Shown: piece by piece, positions 36,794-45,530 of the stretch
Position numbering within the stretch: the first letter of the stretch is position 1
Layout: each line of letters opens with the position of its first letter
Assembly: GCF_011440375.1 (NCBI RefSeq)
Contig: NZ_JAAOIR010000002.1
Span: 868,001-932,000 of the forward strand
Length of the DNA: 64,000 bases
DNA from: Halorubellus sp. JP-L1
GTDB lineage: Archaea; Halobacteriota; Halobacteria; Halobacteriales; Natrialbaceae
Direction: 5' to 3'
Made by a program: the position numbers and the translations under genes
Notes under the pieces: model-generated
What the model was told of the DNA's origin: nothing
Databases searched by the model: none
The model's input: the letters and a program-made list of their open reading frames with translations, nothing else

Positions 36794-37066
36794 ATGGACG
36801 CGCTCCCGACGAACGAGGAGACGGCCGGCACCAGTCGCGCACGAGCCGCGCTCTACGTCTCGCCGTTCGTCGTCATCGGGCTCGCCAACGTGCTGCTCCT
36901 GCTCTGGTGGGGGATCGACCCGCTCTGGGGGTTCATGATCCTGCCACCCATCCTCACCATATCCATCCTCGGGTACATCGGATTCAAGTACGGGTTCATC
37001 CGCAACGTCGGCGAAGAACGATACGGCGACGAGGACGACGAGACGAACGACGGCACGCAGTTCTGA
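36794..37066 (+). CDS. Small two-helix membrane protein
   Basis: 90 residues, start ATG 36794 ('MDALPTNEETAG'). Two hydrophobic helices (about 22-42 'LYVSPFVVIGLANVLLLLWW' and 47-66 'FMILPPILTISILGYIGFKY') with a short loop, then an acidic tail ('DEDDETNDGTQF'). It resembles small DUF-type membrane proteins found across haloarchaea; function unknown. It is transcribed away from mutA and converges on the acetyltransferase gene. Confidence 0.75.
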   Translation: MDALPTNEETAGTSRARAALYVSPFVVIGLANVLLLLWWGIDPLWGFMILPPILTISILGYIGFKYGFIRNVGEERYGDEDDETNDGTQF

Positions 37067-37096
37067 CGGTTCGCGACACCACGACGACCGAACGCG

Positions 37097-37717
37097 TTAC
37101 CGGCCGGTGTCGTACTTGTACGTCGCCGTCTCCTCGTCGATCCCGAAGTCCTCCGCGGATTCGTCGGCGTCCGGCGGCTCCTCGTCCTTGTTCGCGGTCT
37201 TGAATCGCTCGCGGAACGACTCTGGGACCGAGAACGCGTCGACGTCGAGTCGCATCGGCGTCGCGTCCGGCGCCACGCCATCGCGCTTCTCCGCCAGCCG
37301 CTCCCCGAGCGCCTCCGGTAGCTCCTCGGCGGGCATCGACTCGAACCCGAACTGCGCGAGGTACGACGCCTCGTCCGTCAACGCGTACACCACTTCGAAT
37401 TCCTCGTCGCTCGCGTACTCAACGAGGCGCTCCACGACGTGCGCGCCGACGCCCTGCTCGCGCCAGCCGTCGAGCACGCCGATGCTCGTCATCTCGCAGA
37501 CGTCCGCGGGCGCCCGGTCCGTCCGCCCGCTCTGCGTGCGCTCGCGCTCGTCGGCCTTGTGCACGCGGATGCGTCCGAAGCCCGCGCGCTCGTCCGACCC
37601 CTCGTCGACCGCGATGACGTAGTCGCGCGACCGGAACGCCGTGTCGTCGAGCCCCATCTCCTCGATGCGGTCGAGCAACCAGACCTCGTCCCTGTTCTTC
37701 GCGTCCCGGACGTACAT
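37097..37717 (-). CDS. GNAT family N-acetyltransferase
   Basis: 206 residues with a GNAT core: 'DYVIAVDEGSDERAGFGRI' (strands 2-3), 'EMTSIGVLDGWREQGVGAHV' containing the acetyl-CoA pyrophosphate loop (R/Q-x-x-G-x-G/A as 'REQGVGA'), and 'ALTDEASYLAQFGFES' as the C-terminal strand. An acidic 40-residue tail ('DEEPPDADESAEDFGIDEE') follows. The substrate is unknown. Start ATG 37715-37717, divergent from the acyl-CoA dehydrogenase. Confidence 0.85.
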   Translation of the reverse strand: MYVRDAKNRDEVWLLDRIEEMGLDDTAFRSRDYVIAVDEGSDERAGFGRIRVHKADERERTQSGRTDRAPADVCEMTSIGVLDGWREQGVGAHVVERLVEYASDEEFEVVYALTDEASYLAQFGFESMPAEELPEALGERLAEKRDGVAPDATPMRLDVDAFSVPESFRERFKTANKDEEPPDADESAEDFGIDEETATYKYDTGR

Positions 37718-37862
37718 GGCGGAACGTACGCCGTCGCCGACAATAGAAGTTGTCCCCCATCGAGGCGACGCGCTGCTCGAACCCGCCGACGGCGAGTGCC
37801 GCGCGTTCCGAACGCACTCGGGGAAGGGAAAAGTAAAGGAACGGCCGACCGACCGTCCGCGT

Positions 37863-39005
37863 ATGGACTTCAGTCTCTCCCCGGAGCAGAAGCAGATCCG
37901 AGACATGGTCTCGGAGTTCGTCGACGAGGAGGTCGTCCCGCAGGCCGCCGAGATCGACGAGACCGACGAGTTCCCGCGGGACCTCGTCGACGACATGGCG
38001 GAACTCGGCCTGATGGGGATGCCGTTCCCCGAGGAGTACGGCGGCGCCGGCCTGGACTATCACTCCTACGCCATCGGCATCGAGGAGATTTCGCGGGGCA
38101 GCGGCGGCCTCGGCACCGTCGTCGCGGCGCACATCTCGCTCGCGGGGAATATGCTCTACGAGTTCGGGAGCGACGCCCAGAAGGAGCAGTACCTGACGCC
38201 GCTCGCCGAAGGCGAAGACGTCGGCGCGTTCGCGCTCAGCGAAGCCGGCGCCGGGAGCGACGTCCCCGCGATGGACACGACCGCCGAGCGCGACGGCGAC
38301 GGCTACGTCATCGACGGCGGGAAGCTCTGGATCTCGAACGGCTCCGTCGCCGACACCATCACGGTTTTCGCGAAGACGGACCCCGACGCCGGCAACAAGG
38401 GCATCTCCTCCTTCGTCGTCCGCCCCGAGGAGGACGACGGCTTCGTCGTCGAGGGCACGGAGGACAAACTCGGCGACAAGGGCTGTCCGACCGCCGAACT
38501 CCGCTTCGACGACTGCTACGTCCCCGAGGACCGCCTCATCGGCGACGAAGGCCGCGGGTTCGTGCAGGCACTCAAGACGCTGAACGGTGGCCGCATCACG
38601 ATCGCGGCACGCGGCGTCGGCATCGCGCGCGCCGCCCTCGACCAGGCCGTCGACTACGCCGGGGAGCGCGAGCAGTTCGACCAGCCCATCGGCGAGTTCC
38701 AGAGCATCAAGCACAAGCTCGCGGACATGGACACGAAGGTCCAGGCCGCGAAGATGCTCATGCACAAAGCCGCGGACAAGAAGATCCGCGGCGAGGACTT
38801 CATCAAGGAGGCCGCGCAGGCGAAGCTGTACGCGAGCGAGATCAGTCGCGAGGTCGCGAACGAAGGCATCCAGATCCACGGCGGCTACGGGTACACGAAG
38901 GACTTCCCCGCCGAGCGCTTCTACCGGGACGCGAAACTCAACGAGATCTACGAGGGCACGAGCGAGATCCTCCGAAACACCATCGGCGACCACGTCCAGC
39001 AGTAG
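37863..39005 (+). CDS. Acyl-CoA dehydrogenase
   Basis: FAD-dependent alpha,beta-dehydrogenation of an acyl-CoA. 380 residues with 'MDFSLSPEQKQIRDMVSEF', 'GEDVGAFALSEAGAGSD' and 'LWISNGSVADTITVFAKTD' (signature 1), 'GGRITIAARGVGIARAALDQ', and 'QIHGGYGYTKDFPAERFYRD' (signature 2), followed by 'IYEGTSEI' with the likely catalytic Glu, the pattern of short- and medium-chain enzymes. Start ATG 37863 with an AT-rich 'AAAAGTAAAGG' about 32 bases upstream. It fits with the mutase and epimerase genes in acyl-CoA breakdown. Confidence 0.95.
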   Translation: MDFSLSPEQKQIRDMVSEFVDEEVVPQAAEIDETDEFPRDLVDDMAELGLMGMPFPEEYGGAGLDYHSYAIGIEEISRGSGGLGTVVAAHISLAGNMLYEFGSDAQKEQYLTPLAEGEDVGAFALSEAGAGSDVPAMDTTAERDGDGYVIDGGKLWISNGSVADTITVFAKTDPDAGNKGISSFVVRPEEDDGFVVEGTEDKLGDKGCPTAELRFDDCYVPEDRLIGDEGRGFVQALKTLNGGRITIAARGVGIARAALDQAVDYAGEREQFDQPIGEFQSIKHKLADMDTKVQAAKMLMHKAADKKIRGEDFIKEAAQAKLYASEISREVANEGIQIHGGYGYTKDFPAERFYRDAKLNEIYEGTSEILRNTIGDHVQQ

Positions 39006-39052
39006 CACTGGAAAGTAACCCTCTTTACCGTCCGCGGAGAACTCCCGCCCGC

Positions 39053-39125
39053 AGTCCCGTGGTGTAGTGGCCAATCATAATGGCCTTTGGAGCCATTGAC
39101 GGCGGTTCGAATCCGCCCGGGACTA
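39053..39125 (+). tRNA. tRNA-Gln (anticodon TTG)
   Basis: A 73-base cloverleaf without encoded CCA. The acceptor stem is AGTCCCG (39053-39059) with CGGGACT (39118-39124), discriminator A at 39125. The anticodon stem is ATGGC/GCCAT with loop CTTTGGA, giving anticodon TTG. The T-arm is GGCGG-TTCGAAT-CCGCC. No intron. The gene follows the acyl-CoA dehydrogenase stop by 47 bases, and its 3' half is echoed three times downstream. Confidence 0.93.
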
Positions 39126-39445
39126 CTCGCGAGGAACGAAGGTGACGAGCGAGTCGCCCACTGCGTGATTCGAATCCCACCAGTCGCGCGGAGCGAACGA
39201 AGTGAGCGAGCACGTCTGGTGAAGGTTCGATATCCGCCCGGGACTATCCTCCTGCGAACGAACGTGAGCAGCAGGTAGTCCATCCGGCGGATTCGAAGCA
39301 GGGAGCAGCTTGCTGCGACCGTGGTTCGATATCCGCCCGGGACTGTTCGACTTCGAACGAAGGTGAGTGCCGGTAGGTAATCCGGCGTGTTCGAGGCGGA
39401 AAGCGGGACGAACGGAGCGGTCTGGGGTCGATATTCGCACGGGGT
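39104..39445 (+). repeat. Echo array of the tRNA-Gln 3' end
   Basis: The T-loop plus acceptor segment GGTTCGAATCCGCCCGGGAC of the tRNA (39104) recurs as GGTTCGATATCCGCCCGGGA at 39224 and 39323 and more degraded (GGGTCGATATTCGCACGGGG) near 39425, at spacings of 120, 99 and about 101 bases. The same inserted base (GATATCC for GAATCC) marks all three echoes. Linkers carry GAACGAAGGTGA-type sequence (CGAACGAAGTGAGCGAGC at about 39194). No gene lies in 39126-39542, nor any integrase. Confidence 0.8.
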
Positions 39446-39542
39446 GGTGGTCGCCTCGTTGTCGGTCGTGTCGGTGGTGGCGGGTCGTGGTAACTCGACT
39501 CTCGCAAGGGTTATCCGCGGGGCGGTCCTGTGTATGGGTGTA

Positions 39543-39749
39543 ATGGCAGAAGGTAAGGTTGACTTCTTCAACGACACGGGCGGCTACGGTTTCATTTCGA
39601 CTGACGACGACAGCGTCGACGACGACGAGGACGTTTTCTTCCACATGGAGGACGTTGGCGGGCCTGACCTCGAGGAGGGGCAGGAGGTCGAGTTCGATAT
39701 CGAGTCCTCGCCGAAGGGACCGCGCGCGACGAACCTCGTTCGCAAGTAA
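39543..39749 (+). CDS. Cold-shock domain protein
   Basis: A 68-residue single CSD protein that binds single-stranded nucleic acid. 'GKVDFFNDTGGYGFIS' carries RNP1 (GYGFI) and 'DVFFHMEDV' is RNP2. Haloarchaeal acidic insertions ('DDDSVDDDED') separate the motifs. Start ATG 39543, with an alternative ATG nine bases upstream. A GGTTATC stretch about 30 bases upstream could be the promoter. Confidence 0.93.
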   Translation: MAEGKVDFFNDTGGYGFISTDDDSVDDDEDVFFHMEDVGGPDLEEGQEVEFDIESSPKGPRATNLVRK

Positions 39750-39913
39750 CTACGGTCTTCGTCGGTCGTCCGGTGCGATTGGCGATTTCTCGTTCTTTCA
39801 TTTTCACGCCAGAGAGCTACTGCGTTGGTTCGGGAGTGGTTGCGGGACTCGAGGGAGTGTGGGGTGCCGGCAGGTATTTGTGACGGTATCTCATGGGTTG
39901 TTCTTGCATAGAG

Positions 39914-40183
39914 ATGCAACCGTGTCACAACTGTCAGGCGCCCATCGACGAGTATTTGTTGGATAAACAACTCGAACCGCTGCGCGATCTCACAGTCGAC
40001 GACTTCAACGTGTGCGTCGACTGTGCGACGGTCGTCGACGATGCGTGCGTGGAGTGTGGCGGCGCAGTCTACGTCCCCCGGTCGGCGAGTTCCCGGCCGG
40101 ACTACTGTCCGGCGTGCCGCTCCGACCTCATCGAGCGGACGGGGCAGGATCCCGGATGGCAGTGCGACACGATGTCGACCTGA
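39914..40183 (+). CDS. Small zinc-ribbon protein
   Basis: 89 residues from ATG 39914 ('MQPCHNCQAP'); an earlier ATG at 39893 would add 'MGCSCIE'. Four CxxC pairs are visible: CHNC, CVDC, CVEC and CPAC, making two likely zinc ribbons. The segment 'YLLDKQLEPLRDLTVDDFNVC' is well structured between them. This is a haloarchaeal family of unknown function; a nucleic-acid or protein adaptor role is possible. Confidence 0.75.
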   Translation: MQPCHNCQAPIDEYLLDKQLEPLRDLTVDDFNVCVDCATVVDDACVECGGAVYVPRSASSRPDYCPACRSDLIERTGQDPGWQCDTMST

Positions 40184-40277
40184 TTCGGTCAGTTCGACCG
40201 CGGAGCCCACACGGTACGAACTCGGGCTTCGACGGTCCCGCGCCAGCGCCCGACGCGTTGGTACCAGGTAACCTACG

Positions 40278-40284
40278 TTTATTT
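40278..40284 (+). promoter_or_regulatory. TATA-like box for the HTH-10 regulator
   Basis: GTTTATTTTGG, centred about 27 bases before the GTG at 40309; it decides in favour of that start. Confidence 0.55.
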
Positions 40285-40308
40285 TGGTTGCAGTCCAAGT
40301 GCCGAGCC

Positions 40309-40971
40309 GTGACGAGAATCGCCGAGTTCGCGCTCCCGACGTCGGAATTCCCGCTGGGCGTCGCGTTCGAGGTGCGGCCGGACGCGACGCTCGAACTCGA
40401 CCGCGTAGTGCCGAACGAGGATACGGTGATGCCGTACTTCTGGGTGTACGACCCCGAGTCGGACCTGGATGCCTTCGCAAGGGCGTTCGCGGACCTCCCC
40501 GAGCTCCGGTCGGTGACGCTGATGGAGGACCTCGGCGACCGCGGACTGTTCCGCGCTGAGTGGAACCCGGAGTACCTGGGGATCATGCGCGCGATCGCGA
40601 CGTCCGACCTCACGGTCGTGTCAGCGACCGGCAGTCTCGACGGCTGGCGGTTCGAGCTCCGAGCGCAGTCGGCCGACCAGCTCTCCGCGTTCCAGGCGTC
40701 CTGCGACGCCACCGACGTCCGGGCGTCGCTCGTGCGCCTCCATCACCTCTCCGAGGTGACGCCCGGGCAGTCGTACGGGTTGACCGACGAGCAACGCGAG
40801 GCGCTCGTGCTCGCGTACGAGAACGGGTACTATCGGAGTCCCAGCGAGGTTTCGCTCGCGGACCTCGCGAGCGAGGTCGGCATCACCGGGCAGTCGTTCG
40901 GGTCGCGGCTCCGGCGCGGGACGCATCGACTCGTCGAGCACACGCTCGTCGACGGCCCGGACGAGACGTGA
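40309..40971 (+). CDS. HTH-10 (bacterio-opsin activator-like) transcription regulator
   Basis: 220 residues, GTG start ('MTRIAEFALPTSEFPLG'). The N-terminal about 150 residues form the Bat-associated GAF/HTH sensory region of this family ('PYFWVYDPESDLDAFARAF'). The C-terminal HTH-10 domain is typical: 'YGLTDEQREALVLAYENGYY', 'PSEVSLADLASEVGITGQSF', then 'RLRRGTHRLVEHTL'. Such single-domain regulators are abundant in haloarchaea; the target is unknown. A small HalOD1 gene follows 85 bases downstream in the same direction. Confidence 0.9.
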   Translation: MTRIAEFALPTSEFPLGVAFEVRPDATLELDRVVPNEDTVMPYFWVYDPESDLDAFARAFADLPELRSVTLMEDLGDRGLFRAEWNPEYLGIMRAIATSDLTVVSATGSLDGWRFELRAQSADQLSAFQASCDATDVRASLVRLHHLSEVTPGQSYGLTDEQREALVLAYENGYYRSPSEVSLADLASEVGITGQSFGSRLRRGTHRLVEHTLVDGPDET

Positions 40972-41056
40972 CCGTCGCCGACCCATTGGTCGGTACTTGA
41001 ACGGCGTTCACTTGAAGGACGAACGATGAACGCCGTCGGTCGCGTGAATCGAACTA

Positions 41057-41410
41057 ATGCATTCAGGGAACGACGTCGCATTCGAGCCGTTACAGACCGC
41101 GGATTTGGCGGTCGACGTGGAGTACGACCCCGAAGCGGACGCGTACCGGACCGATTTCGACCCGGCCGAGCGGTCGACGAGCGAGGCCGTCGTGGAGGCT
41201 GTCGCGGCGGCGACGCGGACGGATGTGCTCTCGCTCCCGCCGCTTCACTCCGTCGTGGACGCCGATGCACTGGACGGACTGTTCGCGGCGATTCCCGGGG
41301 AGCGGCTCCGGTTCGGGCGGACGGCGTTCGAGTACGCGGGGTGTGCGATCTCGGTGAGTGGCTCGGGCGACCTCCTCGTCGAGGTCGATGGCACCGTCGA
41401 GGACGTGTAG
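41057..41410 (+). CDS. HalOD1 output domain protein
   Basis: 117 residues consisting almost entirely of a HalOD1 domain: 'STSEAVVEAVAAATRTDVLSL' at the start, 'PLHSVVDADALDGLF' in the middle and 'FEYAGCAISVSGSGDLLVEV' at the end. The domain is found in haloarchaeal signalling proteins. Its position after an HTH-10 regulator suggests a regulatory pair, but no biochemical role is known. Confidence 0.85.
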   Translation: MHSGNDVAFEPLQTADLAVDVEYDPEADAYRTDFDPAERSTSEAVVEAVAAATRTDVLSLPPLHSVVDADALDGLFAAIPGERLRFGRTAFEYAGCAISVSGSGDLLVEVDGTVEDV

Positions 41411-41574
41411 GCCGGGACGCCCTCGGGGACGCGTCGTTCGGGGTCACCGTCGACGTCGGGTGCGTGTCGACCGTGGGATGCGTGTCGCGGCCCGCGTCGC
41501 TGTGGCGCGTGAGCGCGTGTCGTGACTGTCGGGGAATCGGCTAGCTTTTCCGCGCTGCGCTCGACGAACCCAGT

Positions 41575-41754
41575 ATGGGTTTTGGTAGCTACGACGAATC
41601 CGAGCAGAAGGACGACGACACCGACATCGAGGAGAACGACGCGGTCAACGTCCACGAGAGCGAGCACGACGGCGACGTCTCCTTCGAGTCCGACCTCTCG
41701 AACGAGGAGCTCGTCGATCAGCTCTCGCACATGAAGGACGGCGACGACGAGTAA
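41575..41754 (+). CDS. Small acidic haloarchaeal protein
   Basis: 59 residues from ATG 41575 ('MGFGSYDESEQKDDD') to TAA 41752-41754. It is highly acidic, with a conserved-looking C-terminal helix ('SNEELVDQLSHMKDGDDE'). I recognise the pattern from many haloarchaeal genomes (a DUF5786-type family), but its function is unknown. Confidence 0.75.
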   Translation: MGFGSYDESEQKDDDTDIEENDAVNVHESEHDGDVSFESDLSNEELVDQLSHMKDGDDE

Positions 41755-41890
41755 GGGTCGTCGGTCGGTATCGTCGGTCGGCGTCGTCGCCGACGCGAAC
41801 CGGCTGGCTTCGAGGGAGTCTCTTTCGATCTGTGGAACACGACGGCCGTTAGCAGTCGGTGCGTCCGAAGTCACAACGACGGTTGCGGCG

Positions 41891-42919
41891 TCAGCCGGCC
41901 GTCCAGAAGGCGTCGGGGCCGTGGTCGTCTTGCCAGGCGAACGCGAACAGGCGGCGCGCTGGGAGGCGCTCGAGTTCGCGGGCGTCGTCGCTCTTTCCTG
42001 TCGCTCCCTTCCAGCGTGCACCGTCGGCGCGGTACGTGCCGGGTTCGGCGGTGCGGTCGAATCCGAATCCGGGGTTCTCGTAGGCGTGGACGCCGTCGGG
42101 GGTGGCGAACGCGACGACGTCGGCGTCGCCGACGGTGGCGTGCGCGACGCTCCCGTTCGCCTCCAGGCGGTCGAGCGCGAACCCGAGTGCGTCGCCGTCG
42201 CGTTCGACGCCGATGACGACGGTCTTCGGGTCGAGGTCCTCGCGCTCCCAGTCGCGTTCGTCGCCGGTTCCGCGGTGCGCGGCGAGCCCGAACCCGTCCA
42301 TCTCGAAGTACGACTCGTACGGCGTGGCGTCGTAGTCGATCGCGGCGGGGTCGTCGGTGTCGCTCGCGGCCTCGCTCTCCCCGCCGGGGGCGACGAGCAC
42401 CTCGCCGTCCGGGTTCGCGTCCGCGAACGCGCCGACGGTCGTCATCGCCGCCGGGAGGACGTCCAGTTCCGTGCCCTCGAGCGCCCCCGAGATGGCGACG
42501 CCCGCCGACTGCTTCCACTCGCTGTCGGTCTCGCGGTCGTACATCACGAGGTCGTCGTCCGCGAGCGTCCCGCTCACGCCGAACTCGAGGACGCGTTCGC
42601 CGTCGGGCGTCTCGACGGTCCTGTCGTAGACGACGGCGCTCCCGCAGAGCGGACACCACGTCACCGCGATCGCCCGGCCGTCGACCTCGGCGTTACAGAT
42701 CTCGTGGTAGTGGAGGTATCGGACCGGGTACGCGCGCACCGGGTCGCCGTCGACGGAACCGCCGCTCGCGGTTCCGTCTGCTCGTCGCGTCGCCGACGCG
42801 ACGCTGTCGACGACCACGACCTCGTCGTCGCGGTCGTTGGCGTACTCCGCGACCGGCTCGTACGTCGGGTCGTCCACGCTCGGGATGGCGTCCCGCGGGA
42901 GGACGTCGATGACGTTCAT
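41891..42919 (-). CDS. DUF3179 domain protein
   Basis: 342 residues. The diagnostic block is 'PVRYLHYHEICNAEVDGRAI' followed by 'VTWCPLCGSAVVYDR', with the CxxC typical of DUF3179, and later 'SEWKQSAGVAISGALEGTEL'. No signal peptide, so it is probably cytoplasmic. A Ser/Asp-rich insertion ('ESEAASDTDDPAAID') is characteristic of halophile adaptation. Function unknown; the conserved cysteines suggest metal or redox chemistry. Confidence 0.85.
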   Translation of the reverse strand: MNVIDVLPRDAIPSVDDPTYEPVAEYANDRDDEVVVVDSVASATRRADGTASGGSVDGDPVRAYPVRYLHYHEICNAEVDGRAIAVTWCPLCGSAVVYDRTVETPDGERVLEFGVSGTLADDDLVMYDRETDSEWKQSAGVAISGALEGTELDVLPAAMTTVGAFADANPDGEVLVAPGGESEAASDTDDPAAIDYDATPYESYFEMDGFGLAAHRGTGDERDWEREDLDPKTVVIGVERDGDALGFALDRLEANGSVAHATVGDADVVAFATPDGVHAYENPGFGFDRTAEPGTYRADGARWKGATGKSDDARELERLPARRLFAFAWQDDHGPDAFWTAG

Positions 42920-43009
42920 GTCCGTTCGTCGTGCGGCCGCCGCTGAAAGCGTTCGGATGTGCGAGGGGAGTGCGGGACCGCGAGCGACGCGGGCGCGCCC
43001 GGCCCGGAT

Positions 43010-43816
43010 CTACTCGAGTACGAACCGGATACGTTCCTCGCCGCTTCCGGCGGTCTCGCGGCCCGTGACGGTCACGTCGCCGATCTCGCCGGTGCCGGTG
43101 ACGTGCGTGCCGGCACACGCCGTCCGATCGATGGGCTCGTCGGCGGCGTCGGCGGGCTCGCAGTGCCCGCGTGGACCGTCGCCGCCGATCTCGACGATGC
43201 GGAGTTCGGTGATGCTCTCGGGGAGCAGGTCGATGCGCGTCCGGTCGGTGTCGAGTTCCGCGTCGGCGACGTCGCGGTCCATCTCGTACCATCGCACGGG
43301 GTGGTCGGCCGCGACGAGTTCGCTGAGCCGGGACTCGATCGCGTCGAGGTCGTCGTCGTCGAAGCGCTCGTACTCGCAGTCCAGCCGCGCGCGGTCCTCG
43401 TAGAGCTGATTGCCGGTGGTCCGGGCGTCGTACTCGTCGAGGAGCACCGCCGAGAGCAGGTGCTGGGCGGTGTGGTACCGCGAGTGCGCGCTCCGGCGCG
43501 CGTCGTCGACGACGCCGACGACGGTATCGCCCGGCGCGAGGTCGAGTTTCGCGTCGTCGCGGTCGGCGTCGGCTCCGCCGCCGTCGTCGTCGGATCCGTC
43601 GAGGTCGAGGTGGTGCTCGAGTTCGTCCGTGAGATCCACGTCGACGACGTCGTACGCGTCGTCGTCGGTGCGGAGCACGCCCGTGTCGTGGGGCTGGCCG
43701 CCGCCAGTCGGATAGAAGTGGGTCGCGTCGAGGACGACCGCGTCCCCGCGGACGGCCGTCACTGTCGCGTCGAACTCGCGGACGCTCGCATCCTGGAGGT
43801 AACGTCGCTCGGTCAC
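43010..43816 (-). CDS. Alanyl-tRNA editing protein AlaX
   Basis: A freestanding editing enzyme that hydrolyses mischarged Ser- or Gly-tRNA-Ala. 268 residues, GTG start. It has the N-terminal 'DATHFYPTGGGQPHDTG' of AlaX-M types and the zinc/catalytic motif 'HSRYHTAQHLLSAV' (His115, His119), and a second metal motif 'CAGTHV' near residue 235. An acidic linker ('GSDDDGGGADADRDD') replaces a loop. It lacks any synthetase domain. Confidence 0.92.
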   Translation of the reverse strand: MTERRYLQDASVREFDATVTAVRGDAVVLDATHFYPTGGGQPHDTGVLRTDDDAYDVVDVDLTDELEHHLDLDGSDDDGGGADADRDDAKLDLAPGDTVVGVVDDARRSAHSRYHTAQHLLSAVLLDEYDARTTGNQLYEDRARLDCEYERFDDDDLDAIESRLSELVAADHPVRWYEMDRDVADAELDTDRTRIDLLPESITELRIVEIGGDGPRGHCEPADAADEPIDRTACAGTHVTGTGEIGDVTVTGRETAGSGEERIRFVLE

Positions 43817-43944
43817 GGTCGCCGGGAGGACGCCACAGCACGTAAGTGTAGGGTGTCGAAACGCCTAAGAGTTGAACGGGCGTCTCTAGACACAACAATG
43901 ACCAAGCACAGTTCGATTGCGGTTCTTCTCCGAGGTGGGAACGC

Positions 43945-44643
43945 GTGGGCGTCGAGATAAAGGAGGGGCGCGTCACCGACGAGGAGTACGCGGCGATGAA
44001 GCAGTTCGTGTACGACTACCTCGCCGCGAGCGTCGAGAACGAAGAGGAAGGCGGGCGGATGCGCTGGTATCCCTGGCACTCCGCGGAGTACCGGTACAAC
44101 CACATCCTGAACGTCGTCGACCTCGCGGCGAAGATCGCCGACCGCGAGGGCGCGGACGTGGACGTGACGCGCGTCGCCGCGCTCTTCCACGACATCGCGA
44201 AGCTCGACGCCGACCAGGACGTGCACGCCGAGGAGGGCGCGCGCGTCGCCCGCGAGTACCTCGAGACCCACGGGGAGTTCCCGCGGTCGTTCGTCGACGA
44301 GGTGTGTCGCTCCATCGAGCGCCACTCCTACCAGGACGACCTGTCGGACCTCCCGATGGAGACCCAGTGCCTGATCGAGGCGGACATCCTCGACAAGGTC
44401 GGCGCGAACGGGACCGCGCTCATGCTCCTCCGGATGGGGTACGAGGCGCGCACGCACATGGACAGCGCGGAGATGGTCGAGCGCGTCCTCGACCGCGGCG
44501 AGGACGCCGTCGACCGCATCGAGTCCGATACCGCGGAGTCGATCGCGTACCAGCGCCTGAAGCGCGTGAAGTGGTTCCGCGAGTGGCTGGAGGCCGAGGT
44601 CGCGGAGATGACCGTCGACGACCCCGACATCGACCTGCACTGA
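43945..44643 (+). CDS. HD-domain phosphohydrolase
   Basis: 232 residues, GTG start at 43945. HD motif residues are present: 'YRYNHILNVVDLAAKIA' (first His), 'ALFHDIAKLDAD' (HD pair), 'SIERHSYQDD' (His) and 'EADILDKVGA' (final Asp), so the metal site is complete. Such proteins hydrolyse nucleotides or other phosphomonoesters; the substrate is unknown. The 128-base gap to alaX holds both divergent promoters. Confidence 0.88.
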   Translation: MGVEIKEGRVTDEEYAAMKQFVYDYLAASVENEEEGGRMRWYPWHSAEYRYNHILNVVDLAAKIADREGADVDVTRVAALFHDIAKLDADQDVHAEEGARVAREYLETHGEFPRSFVDEVCRSIERHSYQDDLSDLPMETQCLIEADILDKVGANGTALMLLRMGYEARTHMDSAEMVERVLDRGEDAVDRIESDTAESIAYQRLKRVKWFREWLEAEVAEMTVDDPDIDLH

Positions 44644-44678
44644 GTCGTCGACTCAATCTGTCGACGGGTCGCGTCCGT

Positions 44679-45425
44679 TTAGAGGAAGGCGCCGACAGCG
44701 TCGGCGACGAAGACGACGCCGAACCCGGCGAGGACGACGGCGCTCGTGCCGGCGACCGCCGGTGCGAAGTCGTCGACGCGCTTCCCGGCGGCGACGAGCG
44801 TCGCGGGGAACCCCGCGACCCAGAGGAGGATGCCGAGGAAGAACCCGACGAGGAGTGCGGGGCTGCCGGTCGTGACGACGAGCACGCCGTCGAGTGCACC
44901 GCCGACGTAGGGCGCGTGCGAGAGGACGTCGATGGTTCCGGGACGGAGCATGCGGACGCCGACGGTCAGCCAGAACACGATCTGGTACGGGTTCGTGATC
45001 GCGAGCGCGAACGCCTTCGTGAACCCGCGCTGGTCGTCGCCGACGTCGGGAACCGAGTCGTCGATCGGTTCGTCACCGTCACTCGCGGGCGTCTCGCTGT
45101 CAGTCGTTCGTTCGACGCCGAATGCGGTGCCGGCGCGCGCTTCGGCGAACGCGCCGTACGCGAAGTACAGCATGAGGACGCCGCCGGCCGCGACCATCGC
45201 GGCTTTCAGCGTCGGCGCGGTCTCGACGAACTCGACGACGCCGACCGCGGCGAGCACGAAGAACGTCGCGTCCGCCGTGAACGCACCCATCCCGGCGCTC
45301 GCGCCGGCCCGCCACCCGCGGACGACGCTCTCCTGGGCGATGACGGCGTTCATCGGTCCGGGCGGCGCGGCCAGCGCCAGGCCGAACACGGTGCCGACGG
45401 CGAGCGACGCGACGAGCGAGGGCAT
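44679..45425 (-). CDS. LysE/RhtB family exporter
   Basis: A membrane exporter of amino acids or related small molecules. 248 residues from ATG 45423-45425 ('MPSLVASLAVGTVFGLAL'). 'APPGPMNAVIAQESVVRGW' is the LysE signature. Six hydrophobic helices are seen, with an acidic loop of about 40 residues ('TTDSETPASDGDEPIDDSV') in the middle, then 'AFALAITNPYQIVFWLTVG' with the conserved NP. The substrate is unknown. Confidence 0.88.
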   Translation of the reverse strand: MPSLVASLAVGTVFGLALAAPPGPMNAVIAQESVVRGWRAGASAGMGAFTADATFFVLAAVGVVEFVETAPTLKAAMVAAGGVLMLYFAYGAFAEARAGTAFGVERTTDSETPASDGDEPIDDSVPDVGDDQRGFTKAFALAITNPYQIVFWLTVGVRMLRPGTIDVLSHAPYVGGALDGVLVVTTGSPALLVGFFLGILLWVAGFPATLVAAGKRVDDFAPAVAGTSAVVLAGFGVVFVADAVGAFL

Positions 45426-45530
45426 TCCTCGAAACGTAGGACGCGACCGCACGAAAAGTCCACCGCAGTCGGCGAACGCCGCCTCGTCCCTGCTTCCTCC
45501 GCCCGCGATCGATAGTTGGCGTACGGTCGT

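Noticed and set aside
39165-39183. A second tRNA suggested by GATTCGAATCCCACCAG downstream of tRNA-Gln
   Set aside because: Only a T-arm-like fragment is present; no anticodon arm or matching acceptor stem lies upstream.
39126-39542. Integrated virus or plasmid at tRNA-Gln
   Set aside because: The echoes look like att remnants, but no integrase or foreign gene follows; ordinary chromosomal genes begin at 39543.
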